64,000 nt of DNA from assembly GCF_013408425.1 (NCBI RefSeq), contig NZ_JACBYV010000001.1, forward strand, positions 2,604,001 through 2,668,000, read 5' to 3'. Made by a program: the position numbers and the translations under genes. The DNA is from Pseudomonas flavescens. Lineage in GTDB: Bacteria; Pseudomonadota; Gammaproteobacteria; Pseudomonadales; Pseudomonadaceae. Under the pieces are notes generated by a model. That model was not told where the DNA came from. It saw only the letters and a program-made list of their open reading frames with translations, and did no database searches. The first letter of the stretch is position 1. Each line of letters begins with the position of its first letter. Positions 26,095 through 34,199 of this stretch are shown here, piece by piece.

Positions 26095-27414
26095 TTAGAA
26101 CGCGTACTGGGCGCGCAGAACGATGCCGTCACCGCTGTCATCGTTGGCTGCTACGGAGTTGACCTGGTTGTCGGCCTTGGCCTTGACGTAAGTGGCGCTG
26201 ACTTTCACCGCTTCGTTGGCGTACCAGTTCACACCCAGGTTGTGCACCTTGCCGGTCACGTCGTCGGTCGGATCGATACCCACGGTATCGTCTTCAACCG
26301 CGATGTGGTCGTAGCGATAGAACAGTTCCCAGGCGCCGATGGACTTGTTGGCCGGCTTGATCGAATCGAACTTGCCGAGTTTGTAGGCACGCGCTTCACC
26401 GGTCAGGGTGTAAGCGACCTGGCCGTAGTAACCCTTGGCCTTGATGTCTTCACGGTTGGCTGCATCGGCTTTCATCTTGCGGGTGATGTACTCACCCTGG
26501 ATGGACAGAGGCCCCATTGCCCAGGCTGCTTCCAGACCCAGTGCACGGTCGGTGTCGTAGGAACCGGCCGGCAGGTTGTTGGCACCACCCAGCAGCAGAC
26601 GGTTACCGTTGGTACCAGCATCCTGGCCACCGTCGGTGCTCACGCCACGCATGCCCAGACGGCTGCGAATACGGCCATCGAACGCGGTGTCGGAAAGGTC
26701 ACGCTGGGCGAAGTTGAAACCCAGGTGCAGCACGTTGCCAGCCTCATGCAGCGGGGCGAATACGCCGCGCAGGTTGAACTGCTTGGTGCTGTCGCCGTCT
26801 TCGTCAGCGTTGGTCGCGTCTTTGGCGAACAGACCAGCGGAACCGTAGATCGAATCACCAGCGGTACCCGAAACCTGGATGCCCAGACCACCGTTGTGGC
26901 TGTTGGCCCAGTCGGCCAGTTCGTAGGCAGCGGTACGCTCGGGAGCGGTCACCCACTTGGAGCTGGTGGCTTTTTCCAGACCGAACTCGGGGTCGAAGCG
27001 ACCGATCTTGATCGACAGCGGCTTGAAGCCGTTGTAAGCCAGCGAGGCTTCGTCGAAGTAACCGTCCTCGGCACGGTTGTCACCGCCGGAGTTCTTGGAG
27101 AAGTCGTAGTTGACCTGATAAGCCCAGTCGCTATACAGAACGCCGCCGATTTCCAGGAAAGCGCGACGGAAGTAACCGGCGTCAGCCTTGTTGCCGTTCA
27201 CGGTGTAGAAACCGTCGAAGGAGCTGTAGTCAGCCTGTACGCGACCGCCGATCTTGAAGCTGAATTCCTTGTCGGTGGTAGCGACTTCCAGGCCGCCTTT
27301 GGTTTTAACTACGATGTCAGCGCCGTCGGTGGTGACGGTGCCGGCGAAAGCCTGGGCGGAAACGGCCAGAGCCAGGGCGCTGGCTGCGAAACCGGCGAAG
27401 TGCTTACGGATCAT
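26095..27414 (-). CDS. OprP/OprO-type phosphate-selective porin
   Basis: 439 residues. A signal peptide ends AQAFA; the mature part is a 16-strand-type barrel with [43 protein letters not shown] and the terminal aromatic (AQYAF). This fits OprP/OprO, which let phosphate or polyphosphate through the outer membrane. P. aeruginosa has a tandem OprO-OprP pair; here only one gene is present. No full Pho box was seen upstream, only one half-site ATGACAA at 27533-27539, so phosphate control is not shown. It has its own terminator. Confidence 0.88.
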   Translation of the reverse strand: MIRKHFAGFAASALALAVSAQAFAGTVTTDGADIVVKTKGGLEVATTDKEFSFKIGGRVQADYSSFDGFYTVNGNKADAGYFRRAFLEIGGVLYSDWAYQVNYDFSKNSGGDNRAEDGYFDEASLAYNGFKPLSIKIGRFDPEFGLEKATSSKWVTAPERTAAYELADWANSHNGGLGIQVSGTAGDSIYGSAGLFAKDATNADEDGDSTKQFNLRGVFAPLHEAGNVLHLGFNFAQRDLSDTAFDGRIRSRLGMRGVSTDGGQDAGTNGNRLLLGGANNLPAGSYDTDRALGLEAAWAMGPLSIQGEYITRKMKADAANREDIKAKGYYGQVAYTLTGEARAYKLGKFDSIKPANKSIGAWELFYRYDHIAVEDDTVGIDPTDDVTGKVHNLGVNWYANEAVKVSATYVKAKADNQVNSVAANDDSGDGIVLRAQYAF

Positions 27415-27643
27415 CGAGAATTCCCCTAATTGAACTTAAGTGCTGAAAAACACCCGAGCTGTGGGCTCGTTCGTGCTGGGGGAATCTTCGCGGCGGCTTA
27501 TTTCAGCGCCGTTGCTGATATATAAATATTTGATGACAAGGGAACTTTTTACTTCCTTTGAATATAAAGCTTGACAAGCCTCACCCCGGCCAAGTAACTG
27601 ACCAGGCTGTATGGGCCGTTCTAGAGGGGTTCAGGCACAGCGA

Positions 27644-27668
27644 CGGGCAGCACCTTGCATGCTGCCCG
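27644..27668 (-). terminator. Hairpin after the KAS III-like gene
   Basis: CGGGCAGC (27644-27651) pairs with GCTGCCCG (27661-27668) across 9 bases, right after the KAS stop. No T-run, so it may be a weak terminator or a processing hairpin. Confidence 0.4.
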
Positions 27669-27676
27669 GGAGGCGA

Positions 27677-28801
27677 TCAGCGCTTGCGCAGGATCACGCT
27701 GCCGATGGAATAGCCGGCGCCAAAGGAGCTGAGCACACCAATCGAACCGGCCGGCAGATCATCCTGATTCTTGTGCAGAGCGATCACCGAACCCGCCGAA
27801 CTGGTGTTGGCGTAGGTGTCCAGGATCACCGGCGCTTCCTGTGGTTCAGGGTCGCGACCGAGCAGTTTGCGGGCGATCAACTGGTTCATGTTGAGGTTGG
27901 CCTGGTGCAGCCAGAAACGTTTCACGTCCGCCACGTCCAGCTGGTTTTCCTGCAGATGCGCCGCGATCAGTTCGGCCACCATCGGGCAGACTTCCTTGAA
28001 CACCTTGCGCCCCTCCTGCACGAACAGCTTGTCGCCGGCAGCCTGGCTGCCATCCTGCGCGGCACGATTGAGGAAGCCGAAGTTGTTGCGGATATTGTTG
28101 GAGAACTGGGTCAGCAGCTTGGTGCCGACCACCTCGAACTGGTACTCGGACGTCGCCAGATCGGCTCGCTCGATGATCACTGCGGTAGCTGCATCACCGA
28201 AGATGAAATGGCTGTCACGGTCGCGGAAATTCAGGTGGCCAGTACAGATTTCCGGGTTGACCATCAGGATCGCCCGCGCCTGCCCCAGCTGCACGCTGTT
28301 GACCGCCGCCTGAATGCCGAAGGTGGCCGAGGAACAGGCGACGTTCATGTCGTAACCGAAGCCCTGGATGCCCAGCGCCGCCTGCACTTCGATGGCCACC
28401 GCCGGATAGGCGCGCTGCAGGTTGGAGCAGGCGACGATCACCCCATCGATGTCTGCGACGGTCTTACCGGCACGGGCCAGCGCCTGCTCGGCAGCCGCCA
28501 CGGCCATCTCGCAGAGAATGCCCCACTGCTCGTTATCGCGCTCGGCGATGTACGGCACCATGCGTTGCGGGTCGAGGATGCCCTGCTTGTCGATCACGAA
28601 GCGGCTCTTGATACCCGAGGCCTTTTCGATGAAGGCGCTGTTCGACTCGCTGAGCGCCTCGATTTCACCCCGCTCGATGGCCTCGGCGTTCTCGCTGTTG
28701 AACTGCTGCACGTAGGCATTGAAGGACGCCACCAACTCGTCGTTGGAAATGCTGTTGGCCGGTGTGTACAGGCCTGTGCCGCTGATGACGACGTTATGCA
28801 C
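27677..28801 (-). CDS. KAS III-type beta-ketoacyl-ACP synthase (PA3286-like)
   Basis: 374 residues. The thiolase-fold triad is present: C156 in MNVACSSATFG, H299 in FWLHQANLN and N332 in YANTSSAG. The sequence is close to P. aeruginosa PA3286 as I recall it, an enzyme reported to condense medium-chain acyl-CoA (C8) with malonyl-ACP, feeding beta-oxidation products into fatty acid synthesis. GTG at 28801 has AGAGGAA 7 bases upstream and gives the typical start MHNVVISGTGLYTPA. Single gene, probably cytoplasmic. Confidence 0.9.
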   Translation of the reverse strand: MHNVVISGTGLYTPANSISNDELVASFNAYVQQFNSENAEAIERGEIEALSESNSAFIEKASGIKSRFVIDKQGILDPQRMVPYIAERDNEQWGILCEMAVAAAEQALARAGKTVADIDGVIVACSNLQRAYPAVAIEVQAALGIQGFGYDMNVACSSATFGIQAAVNSVQLGQARAILMVNPEICTGHLNFRDRDSHFIFGDAATAVIIERADLATSEYQFEVVGTKLLTQFSNNIRNNFGFLNRAAQDGSQAAGDKLFVQEGRKVFKEVCPMVAELIAAHLQENQLDVADVKRFWLHQANLNMNQLIARKLLGRDPEPQEAPVILDTYANTSSAGSVIALHKNQDDLPAGSIGVLSSFGAGYSIGSVILRKR

Positions 28802-28976
28802 GCTGTTTCCTCTTGTTCGGGGCTGTTGCCGGTCAGGCCGTGGCAGGCAGCCGACGGCACCGGTGCACGGGCGGGCGACACACGCCACCTCATAACCCGT
28901 AATCACTGGCGCTCAAGTGTGCCACAGGCTCAGCGGTCGCGCCCATTGGGCAGACAAACTGACGGGCGCATCGCCG

Positions 28977-29873
28977 CTATCGATCGTCGCGCGTCTGCTC
29001 CAGCAGCCAGGTACGCACTACCGCGAACGGTGCCTGCTGGCGTATTCGCCGTGGGCTGAGCAGATAGAACCCGCGCTCGTCCTGCAGGGTGGCGTCGAAC
29101 GGGTCGATCAGTCGACCGGCCTGAATGTCCCGCGCGACGAAGAAGCGATTGGCCAGGGCAATGCCCTGCCCGGCAATGGCTGCCTCGATGGCCAGCGAAG
29201 TCTGATTGAAGCGCACGCTCCTGGCGGTGGCCTGTGGCGCCTCGGGGAACAGCAGATCGAGAAAGCGTGGCCAGAGGTTGTGCGCATCATGCAGCAAGGA
29301 ATAGCGCGCTAATCCCTGCAGATCGCTCGGTGGTCCGAAGCGCTCGAGCAGCCCCGGGCTCATCACCGCGACGATCGCCTGCTCGAGCAGCAATTCAGCC
29401 TGTAGCCCGGGGCCGAACGGTGGGCGCCCATAGCGCACCGCCACATCCACGCCATCGTTGTGAAAGCTGGAAAGCCGCTCGCTGGCGAGGATTCTCAGGT
29501 CGATCTGCGGATGCTGCATCGAGAAGTCCGGCAACCGCGGGATCAGCCACTTGGAAGCGAATGTTGGCGTCACGCTGACGGTCAGGTGCAGCGGCGCCGG
29601 TCGCAGCCCCTGAGTGGCGTCGGCGATCAGCTCGAATGCCCGGCGCACGCTCAGGCTGTAGCTTCTGCCGCTCTCGGTCAGCGCCAGGCCGCGCGGCTGC
29701 CGCTCGAACAGCCTGAGCCCCAGGTCGGCCTCCAGACCACGAATCTGCTGGGCCACCGCGCCCTGAGTCACGCCCAGTTCTTCAGCCGCAAGGCGGAAGT
29801 TGAGGTGCCGCGCCACCACTTCGAAGACACGCAGCGCATTGAGCGACGGGAGCTGACCGAATTCTTCAGACAT
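28977..29873 (-). CDS. LysR-family regulator, GcvA-like
   Basis: 298 residues: HTH (LNALRVFEVVARHLNFRLAAEELGVTQGAVAQQ region) and a LysR ligand domain with SVTPTFASKWLIPRL and LAIEAAIAGQGIALANR, the pattern of the GcvA/AmpR branch. It is divergent from the SDR gene at 29980, which it probably controls. An inverted repeat GTAG-N5-CTAC (29878-29890) lies directly before its start codon and could be an autoregulatory site. No good ribosome site precedes the ATG, so the start is less certain. Confidence 0.85.
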   Translation of the reverse strand: MSEEFGQLPSLNALRVFEVVARHLNFRLAAEELGVTQGAVAQQIRGLEADLGLRLFERQPRGLALTESGRSYSLSVRRAFELIADATQGLRPAPLHLTVSVTPTFASKWLIPRLPDFSMQHPQIDLRILASERLSSFHNDGVDVAVRYGRPPFGPGLQAELLLEQAIVAVMSPGLLERFGPPSDLQGLARYSLLHDAHNLWPRFLDLLFPEAPQATARSVRFNQTSLAIEAAIAGQGIALANRFFVARDIQAGRLIDPFDATLQDERGFYLLSPRRIRQQAPFAVVRTWLLEQTRDDR

Positions 29874-29979
29874 GAGTGTAGTTTTTCTACTGAGTCAAGG
29901 TACCGGAACTGCCTCTCTACCTGCGCCCCCCGGCTGCTAGCCTTATAGCCAACGCCACGACCGCAACGGAGACAATACG

Positions 29980-30684
29980 ATGTCTGTAGAAAAAGTAGCA
30001 ATCATCACCGCTGGAGGCAGCGGCATGGGTGCAGCGGCCGCACGTCGCCTGGCCGCGGATGGCTTCAAGGTCGCCATTCTCTCCTCGTCTGGCAAGGGCG
30101 AGGCACTGGCCACGGAGCTGGGCGGTTTCGGGGTGACGGGCAGCAATCAGTCCACCGAGGATCTCGCCAGGCTGGTCGACGGCACGTTGTCGCGCTGGGG
30201 GCGGATCGATGCGCTGGTCAACAGCGCCGGCCACGGCCCGCGCGCGCCGATTCTGGAAATCAGCGACGAAGACTGGCATCGCGGCCTGGATACCTACCTG
30301 CTCAACGTGATTCGCCCCACTCGCCTGGTCACCCCCGTCATGCAGCAGCAACAGGCTGGGGTGATCATCAATATCTCCAGCGCCTGGACGTTCGAGCCCA
30401 GTGAGCTGTTCCCGACGTCGGCGGTGTTCCGCGCCGGCCTGGCGTCGTTCACCAAGGTATTCGCGGACACCCATGCCCGCGACAACATCCGCATGAACAA
30501 TGTACTGCCGGGCTGGATCGACAGCCTGCCATCCACCGAAGCGCGCAGAGCCAGCGTGCCGCTGCAACGTTATGGCAGCAGCGAGGAAGTGGCCGCGACC
30601 ATCGCATTCCTGGCCTCGGAGGGAGCGGCCTACATCACCGCACAGAACATCCGCGTGGATGGCGGCATCACCCGCGCCGTCTGA
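29980..30684 (+). CDS. SDR-family protein lacking the catalytic Tyr-Lys pair
   Basis: 234 residues. The cofactor motif TAGGSGMG (10-17) and NSAG (81-84) are present, and ISS (132-134) keeps the Ser. Where YxxxK is expected the sequence reads SAVFR (147-151), so Tyr becomes Ser and Lys becomes Arg. The rest is intact and well conserved (NNVLPGWIDSLP, NIRVDGGITRAV), arguing for a functional subfamily with changed chemistry rather than decay. GGAG is 8 bases before the ATG. A divergent LysR at 28977 likely regulates it. Confidence 0.83.
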   Translation: MSVEKVAIITAGGSGMGAAAARRLAADGFKVAILSSSGKGEALATELGGFGVTGSNQSTEDLARLVDGTLSRWGRIDALVNSAGHGPRAPILEISDEDWHRGLDTYLLNVIRPTRLVTPVMQQQQAGVIINISSAWTFEPSELFPTSAVFRAGLASFTKVFADTHARDNIRMNNVLPGWIDSLPSTEARRASVPLQRYGSSEEVAATIAFLASEGAAYITAQNIRVDGGITRAV

Positions 30685-30770
30685 TCGGCCGGATCACGCA
30701 TGAGCCGCTAGCAACGAAACATGACAGCCACGAGCGGCCCGACCATCGCCGGGCGCTCGTGGCCGGGGTT

Positions 30771-31739
30771 TCAGCTCAGGCTTTCGTCGATCACCAGCAC
30801 CAGCTTGCCGTTGACCTGATTGCCTTCCAGGGTCGCATAGGCCTCATGGGCCTCGGCAATCGCAAAGGTGCGGGCCAGTTGCGGCTTGAGCCGGCCTTCG
30901 CTGAACAGCGGCCACACGTGCTGGCGCAGGTCGCGCAGCAGTTCGGCCTTGAACAGATCGTCGCGGTTGCGCAACGTCGAGCCGATCAGCTGGATGCGTT
31001 TGCCAAGCACCTGGGCCATGTCGATCTCGGCCTTGCGTCCCCCCATCAGACCGATGTTCACCCAGCGGCCATCGAGCGCCAGCAGCTTGAGATTCAACGA
31101 GGCGTAGCTGGCGCCGACCGGGTCGAGGATGACTTCAAACGGGCCGAAATCATCCGGCACCTTCAGCCCATCCTTGTCGCGAATCGCCCCACCACTGGCG
31201 CCCAGGCTCTCGCAATACGCCAGGCGATCGTGCGAGCCGACGGTCACCCAGCAGGTACTGCCGAAGGCCTTGCACAGCTGGATGGCCGCCGAGCCGACGC
31301 CACTGGCACCTGCGTGCAGCAGCACCTTTTCGCCGGGTTTCAGGCCGGCCAGCTGGAACAGGTTAAGCCAGGCGGTGGCGTACACTTCCGGCAAAGCCGC
31401 AGCCTCGTGCAGCGACAAGCCTTCGGGCACCGGCAGCACATGGCGCGCATCGACCACCACCTCTTCGGCCACGCCGCCGCCAGCCAACAATGCGCAGACG
31501 CGATCCCCCACCTGCCAGTCATCGCAGCCGGCACCCACTTCACTGACGATGCCCGCACACTCCAGGCCCAGCGTATCGCTGGCCCCCGGCGGCGGCGGGT
31601 AATTGCCGGCCCGCTGCAACAGATCGGCGCGGTTCAGGCCCGCTGCCGCCACGCGAATGCGTACTTCCCCTACATCACAGGCAGGCGTGGGACGATCGAC
31701 CCATTCCACCTGCCCTTCAACGCCTTGCAATGCTTTCAC
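30771..31739 (-). CDS. NAD(P)H:quinone oxidoreductase, zinc-free MDR family
   Basis: 322 residues. The N-terminal part contains AAGLNRADLLQRAGNYPPPPGA, the signature of the PIG3/TP53I3-like quinone oxidoreductases, and the Rossmann motif GASGVGSAAIQ follows. Zinc ligands of classical alcohol dehydrogenases are absent, as expected. It reduces quinones or similar compounds in the cytoplasm. GTG at 31739 is preferred with GGAGG 4 bases upstream. It is divergent from the prc gene. Confidence 0.9.
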   Translation of the reverse strand: MKALQGVEGQVEWVDRPTPACDVGEVRIRVAAAGLNRADLLQRAGNYPPPPGASDTLGLECAGIVSEVGAGCDDWQVGDRVCALLAGGGVAEEVVVDARHVLPVPEGLSLHEAAALPEVYATAWLNLFQLAGLKPGEKVLLHAGASGVGSAAIQLCKAFGSTCWVTVGSHDRLAYCESLGASGGAIRDKDGLKVPDDFGPFEVILDPVGASYASLNLKLLALDGRWVNIGLMGGRKAEIDMAQVLGKRIQLIGSTLRNRDDLFKAELLRDLRQHVWPLFSEGRLKPQLARTFAIAEAHEAYATLEGNQVNGKLVLVIDESLS

Positions 31740-31867
31740 GCTGCCTCCATAGTGCATTTGAACCTAGCCCAGCGCTCGCCGCTGGGCTTTTGCATTGCGC
31801 CGATGGAACCTGGCGCCCTCAAAGACGGCCTAATATGCGTTATCAACTGTCCCCACGTCGAATCAGC

Positions 31868-33958
31868 ATGAAGCGATCTCTCATCAGCGCCACCCTGGCC
31901 CTCGTTCTCGGGCTGGGCGCATTGCCCCTCGCAGCCAAAACCAGCCAAGCCGATCCGTGGGAATACTTGCAGCCTGATCGCGATCAGGTCATCGCCAGTC
32001 TCAACGTGGTCGAACTGCTGCAGCGCCACCACTACAGCAAGCCGCCGCTCGATGATGCGCGCTCGGAGAAGGTCTATCAGGGTTACCTGAAGATGCTCGA
32101 TCCGGCGCGCAGCTATTTCACCGCAGCGGATATCGCCGAATTCGATCGCTGGAAAGACAAGTTCGACGACCTGCTCAAGAAGGGCGATCTCGAACCCGGC
32201 TTTCATATCTACAAGCGTCAGCTCGAGCGTCAGCAGGGTCGTCTGACCTACGTTCAGGGTCTGCTGGCCAAGGGGGTCGACAAGATCGACTTCACGGTCA
32301 ACGAAGACCTGCTGGTCGATCGTGAAAAAGCCCCCTGGGCCAAGGACGTCGCCGAGCTGGACGAGCTGTGGCGCAAACGCCTGAAAGACGAAGTGCTGCG
32401 CCTGAAACTGGCAGGCAAGGAGCCTGCGGCGATTCAGGAGCTGCTCACCAAACGCTACAAGGCGCAGCAGGCACGCCTGCAGCAGACCCGCAGCGAGGAC
32501 GTGTTCCAGGCGTACATCAACGCCTTCGCCATGACCTACGATCCGCATACCAACTACCTGTCACCGGACAGCGCGGAAAACTTCGACATCAACATGAGCC
32601 TGTCCCTCGAGGGCATCGGCGCCGTGTTGCAGAGCGATAACGAGCACGTCAAGGTGGTGCGTCTGGTGCCTGCCGGCCCTGCCGAGAAGAGCAAGCAGAT
32701 CTCGCCTGCCGACAAGATCGTCGGCGTTGGCCAGGGTGACGACGAGATCGTCGACGTGATCGGCTGGCGCCTCGACGAGGTGGTGAAACTGATCCGTGGT
32801 CCGAAAGGTTCGCGCGTGCGTCTGGAAGTGATTCCAGCGAGCAATGCGCCGAATGACCAGACCAGCAAGGTGGTCAGCATCACCCGTGAAGCGGTCAAGC
32901 TGGAAGAGCAGGCGGCCAAGAAATCCATCCTCAAGGTCGAGCAGGACGGACGCCCGTATACCCTCGGCGTGATCGAGATCCCGGCCTTCTATCTGGACTT
33001 CAAGGCGTTCCGCGCTGGCGATCCGGATTACAAGAGCACCACGCGCGACGTCAAGAAGCTGATCACCGAGCTGCAGGCCGAGAAAGTCGACGGTATCGTC
33101 ATCGACCTGCGCAACAACGGTGGCGGCTCGCTGCAGGAAGCCACCGAACTGACCGGCCTGTTCATCGACAAGGGCCCGACCGTTCTGGTGCGCAACAGCG
33201 ATGGCCGGGTCGATGTACTGGCTGACGAGCAGGACGGCGCCTTCTACAAGGGCCCCATGGCCGTGCTGGTCAACCGCCTGTCCGCCTCGGCTTCGGAGAT
33301 TTTCGCCGGCGCCATGCAGGACTACCATCGCGCGCTGATTCTTGGCGGCCAGACGTTCGGCAAAGGCACGGTGCAGACCATCCAGCCGCTCAACCATGGT
33401 GAGCTGAAACTGACCCTGGCCAAGTTCTATCGCGTGTCCGGGCAGAGCACCCAGCACCGCGGCGTGGTGCCGGACATCTCCTACCCTGACGTGATGGACA
33501 ACAAGGAAATCGGCGAGAGCGCCCTTCCCGAAGCCATGCCGTGGGACAGCATCCGCCCGGCGATCAAACCTGAACTGGACCCGATCAAGCCATTTCTCAC
33601 CGAGCTGAAGAATCGTTACGACAGCCGTACCGCCGACAACCCGGACTTCAACTTTGCCCGTGAGCGCCTGGCCCTGTCCCGTGAACTGATGGCCGAGAAG
33701 ACCGTCAGCCTCAACGAAACCAAGCGCCGCACCCAGCAGGCCGATATCGAGAAGCGCCAACTGGCGATCGAGAACGCCCGCCGCAGCGCCAAGGGCGAAG
33801 AGCCGTTGACCGAGCTGAAGAAGGAAGACGAGGACGACGCACTGGCGCAGAGCGAGGAAGAGAAAAAGACCAAACCGGAAGACGACGCCTACCTGTCGGA
33901 AACCGGCCACATCCTGATCGACTACCTCAAGCTCAATACGCGTTTAGCCAAGCAGTAA
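31868..33958 (+). CDS. prc: Prc/Tsp C-terminal processing protease
   Basis: 696 residues. The signal peptide ends LAAK; an N-terminal helical domain (SYFTAADIAEFDRW region) precedes a PDZ domain (around VRLVPAGPAEKSK) and the S41 protease core. The Ser-Lys dyad is S474 in NRLSASASEIF and K499 in FGKGTVQT, with D485. A C-terminal helical domain with an acidic, lysine-rich segment follows. Prc degrades periplasmic proteins with exposed C-termini and in P. aeruginosa affects alginate control (algO). ATG at 31868 gives the family start MKRSLIS; upstream in-frame starts lack support. Confidence 0.93.
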   Translation: MKRSLISATLALVLGLGALPLAAKTSQADPWEYLQPDRDQVIASLNVVELLQRHHYSKPPLDDARSEKVYQGYLKMLDPARSYFTAADIAEFDRWKDKFDDLLKKGDLEPGFHIYKRQLERQQGRLTYVQGLLAKGVDKIDFTVNEDLLVDREKAPWAKDVAELDELWRKRLKDEVLRLKLAGKEPAAIQELLTKRYKAQQARLQQTRSEDVFQAYINAFAMTYDPHTNYLSPDSAENFDINMSLSLEGIGAVLQSDNEHVKVVRLVPAGPAEKSKQISPADKIVGVGQGDDEIVDVIGWRLDEVVKLIRGPKGSRVRLEVIPASNAPNDQTSKVVSITREAVKLEEQAAKKSILKVEQDGRPYTLGVIEIPAFYLDFKAFRAGDPDYKSTTRDVKKLITELQAEKVDGIVIDLRNNGGGSLQEATELTGLFIDKGPTVLVRNSDGRVDVLADEQDGAFYKGPMAVLVNRLSASASEIFAGAMQDYHRALILGGQTFGKGTVQTIQPLNHGELKLTLAKFYRVSGQSTQHRGVVPDISYPDVMDNKEIGESALPEAMPWDSIRPAIKPELDPIKPFLTELKNRYDSRTADNPDFNFARERLALSRELMAEKTVSLNETKRRTQQADIEKRQLAIENARRSAKGEEPLTELKKEDEDDALAQSEEEKKTKPEDDAYLSETGHILIDYLKLNTRLAKQ

Positions 33959-33977
33959 TCGGCAAGCGGTAACCCAG

Positions 33978-34007
33978 AAGGGCGTCGTGCATACGACGCC
34001 CTTTTTT
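33978..34007 (+). terminator. Rho-independent terminator of prc
   Basis: GGGCGTCGT (33980-33988) pairs with ACGACGCCC (33993-34001) across GCAT, then TTTTTT. A classical intrinsic terminator 22 bases past the prc stop. Confidence 0.93.
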
Positions 34008-34090
34008 GTGCCCGCATCGATGGCGACCTGCTCATGGCCGCCGGAGCGAAGGGCGTAACGCTATCCAGCCGATTGACTGATGGCACTCAG

Positions 34091-34119
34091 CCTTCATTAA
34101 ACGGTCATCAATCTGTAGT
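34091..34119 (+). promoter_or_regulatory. Pho-box-like array upstream of the EAL-GGDEF gene
   Basis: Three 7-mers at an exact 11-base period resemble the PhoB half-site CTGTCAT: CCTTCAT (34091-34097, 5 of 7), CGGTCAT (34102-34108, 6 of 7) and CTGTAGT (34113-34119, 5 of 7), split by 4-base AT-rich spacers. They lie 81-109 bases before the EAL-GGDEF start. A clear -10 at the usual distance is not visible, so the call is tentative. Confidence 0.45.
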
Positions 34120-34199
34120 GAAATCCCGAGCATTCAGCAGTATTCATCCGCGAGTGGCCACGCCGCTCGTTCGCTCCCCGATTTCACTAGAGACCTGCC

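Noticed and set aside
25819-27429. 536-codon plus-strand frame
   Set aside because: Antisense to the porin gene, which has a signal peptide, barrel motifs and its own terminator; the frame's valine/glycine-rich product has no family features.
27533-27539. Pho box before the porin gene
   Set aside because: Only one half-site ATGACAA matches; the 7-mers 11 bases to either side match the consensus poorly.
27611-29059. 482-codon plus-strand frame
   Set aside because: Antisense to the KAS III-like gene with its intact Cys-His-Asn triad.
32561-33910. 449-codon minus-strand frame
   Set aside because: Antisense to prc, whose catalytic residues and terminator fix the real strand.
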